Of a stretch of DNA of 64,000 nt, positions 51,846 to 61,200 are shown piece by piece. The stretch lies in contig CAVTGY010000003.1 in assembly GCA_963734395.1 (NCBI GenBank), forward strand, positions 186,001 to 250,000, in the 5' to 3' direction. The translations under genes and the position numbers were made by a program. The notes beneath the pieces are model-generated. The model saw only the letters and a list, made by a program, of their open reading frames with translations, was not told where the DNA came from and did no database searches. The stretch comes from Bog-756 sp963734395 (lineage in GTDB: Bacteria; Actinomycetota; Acidimicrobiia; Acidimicrobiales; RAAP-2). The stretch's first letter is position 1; each line of letters begins with the position of its first letter.

Positions 51846-52092
51846 CTGAATATTCGCTTTCGATTTGGTCGCCGCTGGGCCGGGCTCGCCACCCGACCAC
51901 GTTCAGATTCTACCCGTCGTGACCGCGCAATCTGCCGTGTGGGTGGCAAGAGATGTTGTGGAACGTCTGTGTTGGCCGCAAGGCGCCTCCTTTCTTCTGA
52001 TGCTGCCCCATGCAGCCGCGGTCGGGATCCTGAGCTCGGCGGGGCGGTAGTGTGCCAATGCTCGAATTCGACCTTCGGTGAGGGGACAACTA

Positions 52093-53802
52093 GTGGCGAG
52101 CAACCGGTCGGTCTTGGAATTCACCATTGGAAGAAGCCGCCCGCGGATGGTGGCGTTGGCGGCCACGTTGGTGGCCATCGGGGTGACCCAGGGCTGTGGC
52201 GGAACCAGTCAACCGTCAGCGACGCCCCAGCAACCGGTTTCGGCCAGTGCCGCGACCGGCCCGGTGGCACCCTTCTCGGCCCCCGGGGGGCAGTTTCTCA
52301 CCGACCGATACGGACGCGTCGTGTTGCTGCACGGGGTCAACCTGGTCTACAAGGTTCCGCCGTTCGAGGTGGAAGTGCAAGGTTCAGGACCGAACCGACT
52401 CACCGATCAAGAGGCTCAGCGGATGGCGGCGCTGGGTTTCGACGTGGTCCGACTCGGGATCATCTGGAAGGGCCTCGAGCCCGGAACACCAGCGATCAAC
52501 GATCCCAAGAATTGTGAGGACGGGAGACCGACCGCCTCCGACCTCGCCGAGTTCAATCCCTCGGTGTTCGACGCATACCTGGCGCGGCTCGATGCCACGA
52601 TCGCCCTGCTGGCGAAGTACGGGATCTATTCGATCCTCGATATGCACCAAGACGTGTACAACCAGGCGTTCGCCGGTGAGGGTGCGCCGAACTGGGCCGT
52701 GTGCACCGACGGCCTGACCCCACAGCCTCACTTCAATGTGCCCGACTGGAGTGAGAACCTGAACGGTCCCGGTGTTCTCGAGGCGTACGAGCACTTCTGG
52801 CGAAACGATGTGGTCGGGAATCTGCAGGGCCAATTCGACGCCGTCTGGAGTCGAGTGGCGGCCCACTATCGGGGTAATCCCTGGGTGGTGGGTTACGACC
52901 CCTTCAACGAACCGTATGGGCAGGGTCTCCCACCCAACGGGAACGGTGTCGGGTTCGACGGTGAGCTGCAGTGCTTCTATGTGGGTCGGGCGACACCGGT
53001 GGTCAATCAGTCCGGCCAGACCGTATCCTGCCCGCCCGATGATCCATCGGTTGGATTGATTCCCCAACTCGAGGCCGCCGATCCCGGACACCTGGTGTTC
53101 TATGAGGGGAACTACACGACCGACTCGAGTTTTCCGAACAACGTAGGGCCGATGCCCTTTCCCCGGCTGGTGTTGAACACCCACGACTACTGCGTGCTGC
53201 ACGTGCCCAACGGACCCGAACCACCCAATTTCTCCTCGGTCTGCGCCCCCCTGGAGAAGGCCGTTTTTGCTCAGCGGAAAACGGAGCTGAGCCACGATTC
53301 GACACCGGAGCAGCCCGGTGGCCCGGCCCTGTTCCTGAGTGAATTCGGCGCCACCACCGATACCGCCGACCTGAACCGGATCGCGGTGGACGCGGACAAC
53401 AATTTGGTCGGGTGGATGTACTGGCAATGGCTCAACTACCAGGATCCGACGGGTTCTCACACGTCCGGACTCTGGCCCCCGACCAAAGCGACGGCAGCCC
53501 AGCTGCAAGTGCTGTCCCGCACCTATGCCAAAGCGGTGGCAGGTACGCCGACTTCGATGTCATTCGATGCCGTGACGGGAGCGTTCACTCTGGCGTACCG
53601 TCCGAACCCGCGGATCGTCCAGCCAACCGTCGTCTTTGTGCCGATTTCAACCCACTATCCACATGGCTACTGCGCCCGCGCCATCGGCGGGACCATTGTG
53701 TCCAAGCCCATGGCCGGCACCGTCGACATCCGGAACCAACCGAATGCGACCGCGGTGACCGTCTCGATCACTTCCGGTCGGTGCACGGGGGACGCCAGTT
53801 AG
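52093..53802 (+). CDS. GH5 endoglycoceramidase-like exported hydrolase
   Basis: This 569-residue exported glycosidase has an N-terminal hydrophobic segment (MVALAATLVAIGVTQGCGG) that may be a lipoprotein signal, though the lipobox is weak. The GH5 TIM-barrel opens GRVVLLHGVNLVYKVPPF and carries the acid/base Glu273 in FNEPYG and the nucleophile Glu417 in LSEFGATTD. Sequence order and the C-terminal beta domain (FTLAYRPNPRIVQPTVVFVP) match the endoglycoceramidase subgroup, which releases glycans from glycolipids. GTG 52093 is preferred after AGGGGACAACTA. Beta-glucosylated lipids of plants or fungi are possible substrates. Confidence 0.85.
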   Translation: MASNRSVLEFTIGRSRPRMVALAATLVAIGVTQGCGGTSQPSATPQQPVSASAATGPVAPFSAPGGQFLTDRYGRVVLLHGVNLVYKVPPFEVEVQGSGPNRLTDQEAQRMAALGFDVVRLGIIWKGLEPGTPAINDPKNCEDGRPTASDLAEFNPSVFDAYLARLDATIALLAKYGIYSILDMHQDVYNQAFAGEGAPNWAVCTDGLTPQPHFNVPDWSENLNGPGVLEAYEHFWRNDVVGNLQGQFDAVWSRVAAHYRGNPWVVGYDPFNEPYGQGLPPNGNGVGFDGELQCFYVGRATPVVNQSGQTVSCPPDDPSVGLIPQLEAADPGHLVFYEGNYTTDSSFPNNVGPMPFPRLVLNTHDYCVLHVPNGPEPPNFSSVCAPLEKAVFAQRKTELSHDSTPEQPGGPALFLSEFGATTDTADLNRIAVDADNNLVGWMYWQWLNYQDPTGSHTSGLWPPTKATAAQLQVLSRTYAKAVAGTPTSMSFDAVTGAFTLAYRPNPRIVQPTVVFVPISTHYPHGYCARAIGGTIVSKPMAGTVDIRNQPNATAVTVSITSGRCTGDAS

Positions 53803-53828
53803 CAGGGCCCCACAGGAGGTTCGGTGAA

Positions 53829-54557
53829 TCAGTGCTTGGAAAGGGCTGGTGACCGGATCTGGTCATAGATGCGCCGAAGGCGTGCCGAGTATCGAAATGT
53901 CCGAGACTCGTGCACGGCATCGACAAATTTTTGCAGCCCTTCAACTTGGCGGCGAACTGCTACTCGCTCTTCTGCCTCTTGGACACTGAGTACGCGGTCA
54001 CCGGACACCATCGAATAGAGGGTGTAACCGGCAAGATCGAACTCGTCGAACCCCTGGGGCTTTCGAGCCGTCACAAACACGCCCGGGTCGACTGTTCCGT
54101 CTGGTTCCAACCGTTCGATTACGCAGTCACCGAAGATAACCCGCATGTCGGACAGCTCGTATCGCCAATAGTCCGAGGGGTAGTCGTGATAGGGAAAGCC
54201 GAAGGAGCGGGTGGTGACGATCAACAGACCGTCTGGAGCCAGCGCCCGCTTCATATTGCTCAGGATGAGCTGCCAATCACGAACATGTTCGATCATCTCA
54301 GTCGAGATAATGACGTCGAAGGAGGCGGGTCCGAATTCCTCGACGATTCGCTCTGCCGGACAGATCTTGTCGACACCCGGGCCCTCGGAAATATCGATGC
54401 CGAGGTAGGAAGCCGGTTGGTGTGGTTCTACCAGCTCTCGTGGTGAACCGTTGACGTCAAACGAGCCCACTTCGAGTATCCGCCGACCGGCGATGTCGTC
54501 GGCGGTGAGGGTGTTCTGAACAAACTCGAGGCAGCTGGAGTTACACATCGCGGCCAT
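53829..54557 (-). CDS. SAM-dependent methyltransferase
   Basis: This protein of about 242 residues has a methyltransferase fold. RRILEVGSFDVNGSPRELV is motif I, SYLGIDISEGPGVDKI is motif II, FDVIISTEMIEHVRDWQ is motif IV and ALAPDGLLIVTTRSFGFPYHDYPSD is motif V/VI. It resembles sugar or cell-surface methyltransferases. ATG at 54557 avoids the hydrophobic extension of the longer ORF reaching 54611, which might however be a genuine membrane start. It converges with the GH5 gene and lies downstream of the second GYW-repeat gene. Confidence 0.85.
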   Translation of the reverse strand: MAAMCNSSCLEFVQNTLTADDIAGRRILEVGSFDVNGSPRELVEPHQPASYLGIDISEGPGVDKICPAERIVEEFGPASFDVIISTEMIEHVRDWQLILSNMKRALAPDGLLIVTTRSFGFPYHDYPSDYWRYELSDMRVIFGDCVIERLEPDGTVDPGVFVTARKPQGFDEFDLAGYTLYSMVSGDRVLSVQEAEERVAVRRQVEGLQKFVDAVHESRTFRYSARLRRIYDQIRSPALSKH

Positions 54558-54661
54558 AGTAGATCCAACAATGGAAACACCCAATATCGTCGCCAGAAGG
54601 GTCGCCGCCATTCGACCAAGAACAGAACGGCGTCGCCGGAGACCGGGGCCGGTAGCCGCTG

Positions 54662-56815
54662 CTACGCGCTGGCGGAGATGCCTACGACCGGGTCAAGTGC
54701 GATGTCGGCCACCGATCCATGGAACGTCGCATCTCCAAAGTTGAAGACGCCACCGTCGGAGGCCACTTCCCAATAGCCCTGTCCGTCAGGTGTTGACGCC
54801 ATTCCGACGACCGGTTTGTTGAGGGTCAAACTACCGGTGGAGCCGGTGAACGTGGCGTCGAAGGAGAAGAGGCCCCCGTCCGAAGCCACCTCCCAGTAAC
54901 CGCCGGTGGCCGGGTCACCGGCCATTCCCACGATCGGCTGGTTCAGGTGCTGGCCACCCATCGAGCCCTTGAACGCCGCGTCCCCAAAGGAGAAGAGGCC
55001 GCCGTCGGCGGCCACTTCCCAGTAGCCGAGACCGTCGTTGGTCGTCGCGATACCGACGATCGGCTGGTTCAGGTGCTGGCCACCCATCGACCCGTAGAAG
55101 TGGGCGTCTCCGAAGGCGAAGGTCCCGCCGTCGGCGGCCACTTCCCAATAGCCCTGCCCGTCAGGGGTGGTGACCATTCCCACGATCGGTGCAGCGAGGG
55201 GCTGGCTACCCATCGACCCATAGAAATGGGCATTCCCGAATGCGAACACCCCGCCGTCCCGGGCGACCAACCAGTAACCCCCGCCGCCGGGAGTCGAAGC
55301 CATGCCGACGACCGGGCTGTTCAATGGCATCGCGCCGGCCGATCCGAAGAACTGAGCCGTGCCCAGGGAGAACAGTCCGCCGTCAGAACTCACTTCCCAG
55401 TAGCCCGGGGTGACCGGGCTGGTGATGGTCAGCGGCCGTGCCGAGGAAATGGAGCTTTGAAAGTTGCCGTCGCCGGAATAGTCGGCGGTGAGCGAGTAGG
55501 TGCCCGCGGGCAACACGGTGGGGCTGAGTGGTGCGCAACCACCGGCGCCGGCATTTGGGCCAACCCGACTCAGGTGGTTGATCGTGCAGACCGTGCTTCC
55601 CCCGTCTTGCACGGCAACCGCTCCGGATGGAACGCCGCTCGTCCCCGACGTGACGGTGGCCGAGATGGTCACCGGGCTCTCGTCGCCCGATGGCGTTGTC
55701 GATGGGGACACCGTCAGGCTGGTCGAGGTGGTAGCCGGGAAGACCGTGAGAGGGACCGTCGTCGATGCCGGCAGGAAGTTGCCGTCGCCGGGGTAGCTGA
55801 CGGTGACGGTATACGTCGACGTGGAGGCGGGGAGCGCGGTGGGCGAATCGATATAGCAGGGATTCGCCCCTCCGTTCTGTGCAGAGCACGTGCCAGGAGC
55901 AATGAGGCTCACTCCGTCCGCCGTGATGGAGAAGAAGCCGGTGGGGTTGCCACCGTTGCCTCCGCCACCACCGACAATGAAGAAGTTGCCGTTCTCTGCC
56001 CCGTAGAAGGCGTAGCCCGGAACAGGAAAGACCTGCATCTGAGTGGGGACCTGATCGACGGTGAAGGCCTGCGGCTTGGAAGAGGAGCCCATGAAGTTGA
56101 GGTCCCCCCCGTAGGTGGCGGTGAGCGAATACTGACCGGCATTCAATTGGGCGCTGTCCAGATAACAATCTCCGCTCGATTGGCCCCCACCCCCTCCACC
56201 GAGGAACGCAGTACACAGGAGGGTGCCCGGTCCCGGTGTGCCGGAGTACAAACTGACGCTGCCGGAGGGGGACTGGGTGAGTTTGGGTGGTCCGGAGACC
56301 ATCACGTCGATCGGGCTCTGCGATTCATTTCCGTAGGTCACGGACGACCCGGGCGACGGGGAGGTGATCACCGTGGTGGTTGCCGCGTGGTTGACGTTCT
56401 GAGTCAGGGTTCCCGAACCCGGTGCGTAGGTCGAATCTCCGCCGAAGAGAACCGTGATGGTGTGTGCTCCAACCGACATGAAGGAGCCGGGTTCGCCACA
56501 TGTCGCGGTGAACACTCCGGCGGTACCCGAGAGGGGTTGGTTGTTGCAGCCCACGATGCCGCCGCCGTTGTCCTGAAAGCCAACCGTGTCACCGGGATCG
56601 GTGTTTCCCAAATCCGAGGTCGTCAGAGTGGCCGTGTAGGTGACGCCCTGGAAAAAGGAGGAAGGGTTCATCGAGGAGGACACCGTGATGTCGACCGGTA
56701 GACCTCCGGGTATGGCGGATGCCGGGGGACCCCAGCCGAACGCAATCGACGGAACGCAAACAGCGACGGCGAACGCAACCAAAACGCGCACTCGCTGTCT
56801 CCGCCGACCTGACAT
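54662..56815 (-). CDS. Secreted Ig-like and GYW-repeat protein
   Basis: This 717-residue secreted protein has a signal peptide (RVRVLVAFAVAVCVPSIAFG). Four or more bacterial Ig-like (Big_3/5-type) domains follow, with strands such as TYTATLTTSDLGNTDPG, YSLTATYGGDLNFMGSSS, YTVTVSYPGDGNFLPAS and YSLTADYSGDGNFQSSI. The C-terminus has six GYW repeats. The ATG at 56815 follows AGGAGTGCGG. Such proteins may be surface adhesins, with the GYW propeller binding a ligand. It shares its repeat with the protein at 36339-38813, but in reverse domain order. Function is unknown. Confidence 0.8.
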   Translation of the reverse strand: MSGRRRQRVRVLVAFAVAVCVPSIAFGWGPPASAIPGGLPVDITVSSSMNPSSFFQGVTYTATLTTSDLGNTDPGDTVGFQDNGGGIVGCNNQPLSGTAGVFTATCGEPGSFMSVGAHTITVLFGGDSTYAPGSGTLTQNVNHAATTTVITSPSPGSSVTYGNESQSPIDVMVSGPPKLTQSPSGSVSLYSGTPGPGTLLCTAFLGGGGGGQSSGDCYLDSAQLNAGQYSLTATYGGDLNFMGSSSKPQAFTVDQVPTQMQVFPVPGYAFYGAENGNFFIVGGGGGNGGNPTGFFSITADGVSLIAPGTCSAQNGGANPCYIDSPTALPASTSTYTVTVSYPGDGNFLPASTTVPLTVFPATTSTSLTVSPSTTPSGDESPVTISATVTSGTSGVPSGAVAVQDGGSTVCTINHLSRVGPNAGAGGCAPLSPTVLPAGTYSLTADYSGDGNFQSSISSARPLTITSPVTPGYWEVSSDGGLFSLGTAQFFGSAGAMPLNSPVVGMASTPGGGGYWLVARDGGVFAFGNAHFYGSMGSQPLAAPIVGMVTTPDGQGYWEVAADGGTFAFGDAHFYGSMGGQHLNQPIVGIATTNDGLGYWEVAADGGLFSFGDAAFKGSMGGQHLNQPIVGMAGDPATGGYWEVASDGGLFSFDATFTGSTGSLTLNKPVVGMASTPDGQGYWEVASDGGVFNFGDATFHGSVADIALDPVVGISASA
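54665..55412 (-). repeat. Six C-terminal GYW repeats
   Basis: Six tandem units of about 42 codons begin GYW and carry DGG.F..G and GS.G..L..P-V/I-VGM segments. The fifth unit is one residue shorter and the last ends the protein. The unit matches the repeat in the secreted protein near 38 kb, implying a shared fold and recent common origin. Confidence 0.85.
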
Positions 56816-56900
56816 CCGCACTCCTACCCTTGACATCGACCCTCTCGCCAGGTCAAGTGGTCAAGGTACCACTGCTCGTTTTGATTCTGGTGGCAATCAT

Positions 56901-56930
56901 CCAACGATGAGCCGTCCAACTATGAGCCGT
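56901..56930. repeat. 15-bp tandem repeat in a divergent intergenic region
   Basis: CCAACGATGAGCCGT and CCAACTATGAGCCGT are adjacent copies with one mismatch. They lie between the divergent secreted Ig/GYW gene and the ATP-grasp gene. They could be a direct-repeat operator or a small duplication. Two GGTCAAG direct repeats also lie nearby, about 56862-56876. Confidence 0.6.
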
Positions 56931-57082
56931 GGTTTGTGACCGAACCGCCAACGGCGGATCCTCATCACTCTTGCGAACGTCCAGGTCGCCGGCGGGGCCG
57001 CCGCCTCGCGGCCAGGACGGGCCAATCGCGGTTGACACCGTATTCATGAGGCGCAAGGGTCTGTCCACGGTCGATTCGGTTG

Positions 57083-58399
57083 ATGTGCGCAAAGGGGGTT
57101 GATCCAATTAGCAATCTGCACTCGTCGCGTGATCGGTTGATCGTCGGTTGTGACTACGGCTCGCAGTCCGCGTTCGCGCTCAAGGAAGCAGCGAGCGATC
57201 TGTGTGAGATCGTCTGGCTCGTCGACCTGAGCGTGCCGGACATGGTCCAGATGGCCCGGCTAATGGCTCGGATGGGTACCGTCGTCGATGTCGCGGGATC
57301 TTCCGAACAGCAGGTAGTCGACGTCTTGGGCGCAGCTGAACCCAACGGCATTCTCAATCTCAGCGACAGAATGTCTGTCCGGTTGGCACACATTGCCTCC
57401 GCGCTGGGACTGGAGTTCCACTCGCCGGAGGTCGCCGCGAACCTCTCGGATAAATACCTCCAACGGCAAGCGCTGCGTGCCGCCGGAATCCCGGCCCCTG
57501 ATTTCTGCGAACTCTCCAATGATCCTGCTGGTGCCGACCTCGACCAATTCACCCGGGATGTCGGCTTCCCGGCGGTCCTGAAGCCACGGATGGGCACCGG
57601 CAGTCGGAACACCTACAAGGTGAACAACCGGGTGGAGCTGACTCGCATGATGACAGCGCTCGCTCCCTGGCGACACGAGCAGGAAGGAATGCTCCTCGAG
57701 GGCTACTTGGCGGGGACCGAACAGCCGGTTTCGCGATTCGACCCGATTGTCTCGGTTGAGAGTTTCGTCCGCAGTGGACGAATTCGTCATTTTTCGGTAA
57801 CTGGCCGTTCCCCCTTTGCCGAACCGTTTAGAGAAACGGGGCTCGTGCTCCCGAGCGATCTGTCTCTCGAGGCTGCCAGTGAGGCCGAGAAGACGGCCGC
57901 TGCCGCCATCACCGCTCTCGGCATTGGCCACGGCTGCTTACATACCGAGTTGAAATTCACCCCTGATGGCCCCCGCATCATTGAGGTCAATGGACGGATC
58001 GGTGGTGGGATTCCCCAATTGGTGAGACTGGCAGGTGAGCACAAGTCGATTTTGAAATTCGCCATGGAGCTCGCATTGGGAGTACCAGAGGCCACGGAGT
58101 TCCCACTTCAGTGTTCAAGAATCGGCTGGCAAAGGACAATACCTCCGCCGGTTTCGGCGGACCGGGTCGACTCGATTTCTGGCGTTGACAGGTTGAGGAA
58201 TCTTCCCGGCATCGACCAGGTCACCATCAATCGAGCCGCAGGTGATCCTGTCGACTGGCGCCGGGGACTGCAGGACTATGTGTTTCAGGCGTACGGTTCC
58301 GCCAGCGACTATGACGAGATCTTGACGCAGTGGGCGATGATGGATGAGGCGGTCAACATCAGCTACAAACGGCGAGTCGTTGCCGGCACGATGGCCTAG
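57083..58399 (+). CDS. ATP-grasp enzyme of unknown substrate
   Basis: This 438-residue enzyme has an ATP-grasp fold, which ligates a carboxylate to an amine or thiol via an acyl-phosphate. VGFPAVLKPRMGTGSRNTYKV and the ATP/Mg segment HTELKFTPDGPRIIEVNGRIGGG are clear. The early segment LNLSDRMSVRLAHIASALGL and the DKYLQRQALRAAGIPAPDF linker are typical of carbamoyl-phosphate synthetase or amino-acid ligase relatives. Start could be TTG 57080 or ATG 57083; AAAGGGGG just downstream makes a shorter form also possible. No pathway neighbour tells the product; a dipeptide or amide natural product is possible. It is divergent from the secreted protein and converges with the DUF3395 gene. Confidence 0.82.
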   Translation: MCAKGVDPISNLHSSRDRLIVGCDYGSQSAFALKEAASDLCEIVWLVDLSVPDMVQMARLMARMGTVVDVAGSSEQQVVDVLGAAEPNGILNLSDRMSVRLAHIASALGLEFHSPEVAANLSDKYLQRQALRAAGIPAPDFCELSNDPAGADLDQFTRDVGFPAVLKPRMGTGSRNTYKVNNRVELTRMMTALAPWRHEQEGMLLEGYLAGTEQPVSRFDPIVSVESFVRSGRIRHFSVTGRSPFAEPFRETGLVLPSDLSLEAASEAEKTAAAAITALGIGHGCLHTELKFTPDGPRIIEVNGRIGGGIPQLVRLAGEHKSILKFAMELALGVPEATEFPLQCSRIGWQRTIPPPVSADRVDSISGVDRLRNLPGIDQVTINRAAGDPVDWRRGLQDYVFQAYGSASDYDEILTQWAMMDEAVNISYKRRVVAGTMA

Positions 58400-58439
58400 G
58401 TATCCATAAAGCGAGGGATCACCACAACTCGTGGAGCGG

Positions 58440-58703
58440 TCACGGGAGCACAATTCGGTCACCTTCGGCGAATCGCTGTTCCTTGATGACGCCGTCTCCG
58501 ACCTGATAGCGGATTCTCAGTTCCTTGACCAGGTCGGGGCATGGATCCACTGCGAAGGCCTCGTTGGTGGCGGTCATGACGTCGATCCGATCATCCGCAA
58601 GGATCCGCTGCACCGCTTCGGTCACATCGGCCCATTGGTGATCTGACTGGCCATACTTCGCCGCTATTACCTTGATTGTCGAGCGCCCTCTGACTTCACC
58701 CAT
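58440..58703 (-). CDS. DUF3395 domain small protein
   Basis: This 87-residue protein resembles the DUF3395 domain, best known at the C-terminus of DNAJC11-type proteins. The pattern IKVIAAKYGQSDHQWADVTEAV, then DPCPDLVKELRIRYQVG and FAEGDRIVLP, fits that family. Here it stands alone, without a J domain. No catalytic residue is known. The ATG at 58703 is the only reasonable start. It lies tail-to-tail with the ATP-grasp gene. Confidence 0.6.
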   Translation of the reverse strand: MGEVRGRSTIKVIAAKYGQSDHQWADVTEAVQRILADDRIDVMTATNEAFAVDPCPDLVKELRIRYQVGDGVIKEQRFAEGDRIVLP

Positions 58704-58934
58704 AGTTCAAGCTTAAATCCAACTGATGACGCGAACCAGCCCGCAGCCAAATGCGCGGAGCCGGCTCTCCGGTGCATTCAGATGATGGGCAGAGCGTTAT
58801 GAGTTGTGCAACCGAAGCGCTCATACTTTTGCGCTGGTAATGACCAGGCGGAAAGATGCAGCTGTGAACCCCGTACCTCCGCTCCCGTTCGAGTCCACGG
58901 GCTCCCCTGCTGCGCTGGGCTCCACCATCCGGTG

Positions 58935-59315
58935 ATGGCCGATCGAGCGACAGTGGCTTGGCCATGGCCCGATGAACTCGATGCGATGATCGCTGCTCCG
59001 GGGTTCCACTCGGTGCTCTTCGAGAACGACGAAGTACGGGTTCTCGAGGGACGAGTCCCGCCCGGGGCTGTCGTGCCCGTCCACACTCATCGCTGGGGCG
59101 GTGTCCTCTACATAATCGGGACGAGTGACTTCGTTCGCCGCGATCCTGAAGGCAACGTGCTCGCAGACACCAGGGATTCGAATGCGACACCGGTGGTGGG
59201 CACGGCAGTGTGGGGTGCTCCGCTTACGCCTCACTCATTCGAGAACGTGGGAGAGCAAGAGTTCCGTACCCTTACCGTGGAAATGAAAGACCCAGGCGCG
59301 CAGGCTGACGGCTGA
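58935..59315 (+). CDS. Small cupin domain protein
   Basis: This 126-residue protein has a single cupin domain. The metal site can be read as HTHRWGGVLYIIG (two His) and the second motif PLTPHSFENVGEQEF (His). Typical members bind iron or manganese and act as oxygenases, isomerases or sensors. ATG at 58935 opens just before the domain; the ORF start at 58806 adds residues without homology. It converges with the GH15 gene. Confidence 0.8.
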   Translation: MADRATVAWPWPDELDAMIAAPGFHSVLFENDEVRVLEGRVPPGAVVPVHTHRWGGVLYIIGTSDFVRRDPEGNVLADTRDSNATPVVGTAVWGAPLTPHSFENVGEQEFRTLTVEMKDPGAQADG

Positions 59316-59343
59316 GGCTGGGCACGACTGGGCAACTGGTTCG

Positions 59344-61200
59344 TCAGGCAGTCTCCGTCTCGGCATCGATCAGCTGGGAAACGGCGTCGATCAATGCCAG
59401 GTGGGTGAATGCTTGAGGAAAGTTTCCCAGGTGGTCTCCCGTGCTGGCATCGATCTCCTCGGCGTAGAGGTGCAAGGGCCCGGCGAACGAAAGCAGTTTC
59501 TTGCACAGCACCCGGGCTCGCTCGAGCTCGCCGATCATGGCCAACGCCGAAACCAACCACCACGAACAAATGGTGAAGGTGCCCTCCTTGCCCTCGAAGC
59601 CGGTATCGGTGCTGTCGACCTTGTAGCGCAGGACCAGACCGTCCTCGGTGAGCTCGTCGGCGATGGCCAACACGGTCGCTCTGACCCGATCGTCGTCGGG
59701 GGGCAGGAAGCCCATGATGGGGATGAGTAGGAGCGATGCGTCGAGCTCGTCGTTTTCATACGCCTGGCGGAAGACACCGCGTTCGTCGACGCCCTTGGCC
59801 AGGATCTCCTCTTTGAGGGCATCGGCCCCTTTTCTCCACTCGGTGGCTCTATCGGTGGCGCCCCGGCGAAGCGCCAGCTCTGCGCCCCGGTCGGCGGCCA
59901 CCCAGCACAGCACGGCAGAGGCGGTGAAATGTTGGGGATCGCCGCGAATCTCCCAGATCCCCTGATCGGCATCGCCGCTGTGGGCCAGTGCCGCCTCCAC
60001 CAGCCCGGCCAGACCGTCCCATACGGCGTGGACGATCTGGGCCGCGCCCCGAGTCAGATGGGTCTCGACGGCGTCGAGGAGCATGCCCCACACGTCGTTC
60101 TGGTGCTGGTCCCAGGCGCCGTTCCCGACCCGCACCGGACTGGCCCCCTCGTAGCCCGACAGATGATCGAGGGTCCGCTCGGTGAGGTCCCGCTCGCCGC
60201 CGATGCCGTACATGATCTGAAGCTCGAACGGTTGGTCCAGCTTCCCCTGGGCCACAGACTCGAGCACGAAGGCGAAGTACTCGAGGGCCTCCCAGTCGAA
60301 ACCCAGCCGGTAGAGCGACCGCAGCATGAACCCGGTATCCCTGATCCAGGTGAAGCGGTAGTCCCAGTTGCGGGCACCTCCCGGTGTCTCGGGCAGAGAG
60401 GTGGTGGAGGCAGCCATGATCGCCCCGGTCGGGGCGTAGCTCAGGCCCTTCAGGGTCAGCGCGCTGCGCTCGATGTACGGTCGCCACGGATGGTCAGGGA
60501 ACGTTCCGGTGGCCAGCCAATCACGCCAGTAGGTCACCGTGGAGGCGAGGTCGTCATCGGCCTGGTCCTGGCTGGTGGGAGAGGACCCTTCCCACGAGAG
60601 GGCCATGAATGCCGACTCACCTTCGGCCAGGCTGGTCTTTGCGTAGCAGCGGGCCCCGACCAGGCCGAGTCGGAGGCTGCTCACCACCGAAAGGGCGACC
60701 TCACTGTCCGGCGCCGTGACAGTCGCCGAGCCATAGCCGTCCCCGTCGTACTCCCAGTGGCCCATGGTCGACCCGTAGTTGAACAGGGGCACACAATTGG
60801 CCACGATCTCCACCCGTCCAGAGATGCAGCTGGCGGTCCGCAACAAGACGCCGACGGCGGCCGAGTCGGTCGGAGCCCGGCGGTAGCCGGGGCGCCGAGT
60901 CCCTCCGTCCGACTTGCGGATCACCAGAAGGTCGTGCACGACCAGCCAGCCGGTCGCGGTGTGCCAGGTTGTCTCGACCACCATGGTGCCGGGCAGGTAG
61001 CGGCGCTGGTGGGGGACCATGGTGTTCGAGGGCCCGAACCGGAATGACCCGGCCGAGCGATCGAGGAGAGCACCGAACACACTGGCCGAGTCCGGGCGGG
61101 GCAGGCAGAGCCACTCGACCGACCCGTCGGGTGCGATCAGGCAGCTGTTCTCGCAGTCGGAGAGAAAGGCGTAGTCGGCGATCGGAGGAAAGTCGCTCAT
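59344..61200 (-). CDS. GH15 glucoamylase/trehalase family protein
   Basis: This 618-residue GH15 enzyme has a beta N-terminal domain and an (alpha/alpha)6 catalytic barrel. The acid Glu417 is in GIWEIRG and the base is Glu581 or Glu582 in YAEEIDASTG, followed by GNFPQAFTHLAL. NWDYRFTWIRDTGFML is the substrate loop. The family includes mycobacterial trehalase and glucoamylases, so alpha,alpha-trehalose or alpha-glucan hydrolysis is likely. It is cytoplasmic, with no signal peptide. The ATG follows AAGGAGCACCTGGAC. Trehalose turnover is a good guess for an actinobacterium. Confidence 0.93.
   Translation of the reverse strand: MSDFPPIADYAFLSDCENSCLIAPDGSVEWLCLPRPDSASVFGALLDRSAGSFRFGPSNTMVPHQRRYLPGTMVVETTWHTATGWLVVHDLLVIRKSDGGTRRPGYRRAPTDSAAVGVLLRTASCISGRVEIVANCVPLFNYGSTMGHWEYDGDGYGSATVTAPDSEVALSVVSSLRLGLVGARCYAKTSLAEGESAFMALSWEGSSPTSQDQADDDLASTVTYWRDWLATGTFPDHPWRPYIERSALTLKGLSYAPTGAIMAASTTSLPETPGGARNWDYRFTWIRDTGFMLRSLYRLGFDWEALEYFAFVLESVAQGKLDQPFELQIMYGIGGERDLTERTLDHLSGYEGASPVRVGNGAWDQHQNDVWGMLLDAVETHLTRGAAQIVHAVWDGLAGLVEAALAHSGDADQGIWEIRGDPQHFTASAVLCWVAADRGAELALRRGATDRATEWRKGADALKEEILAKGVDERGVFRQAYENDELDASLLLIPIMGFLPPDDDRVRATVLAIADELTEDGLVLRYKVDSTDTGFEGKEGTFTICSWWLVSALAMIGELERARVLCKKLLSFAGPLHLYAEEIDASTGDHLGNFPQAFTHLALIDAVSQLIDAETETA

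Noticed and set aside
54947..56701. 584-residue plus-strand frame with repeats
   Set aside because: Its repeats are the complement of the GYW units in the secreted protein on the other strand.
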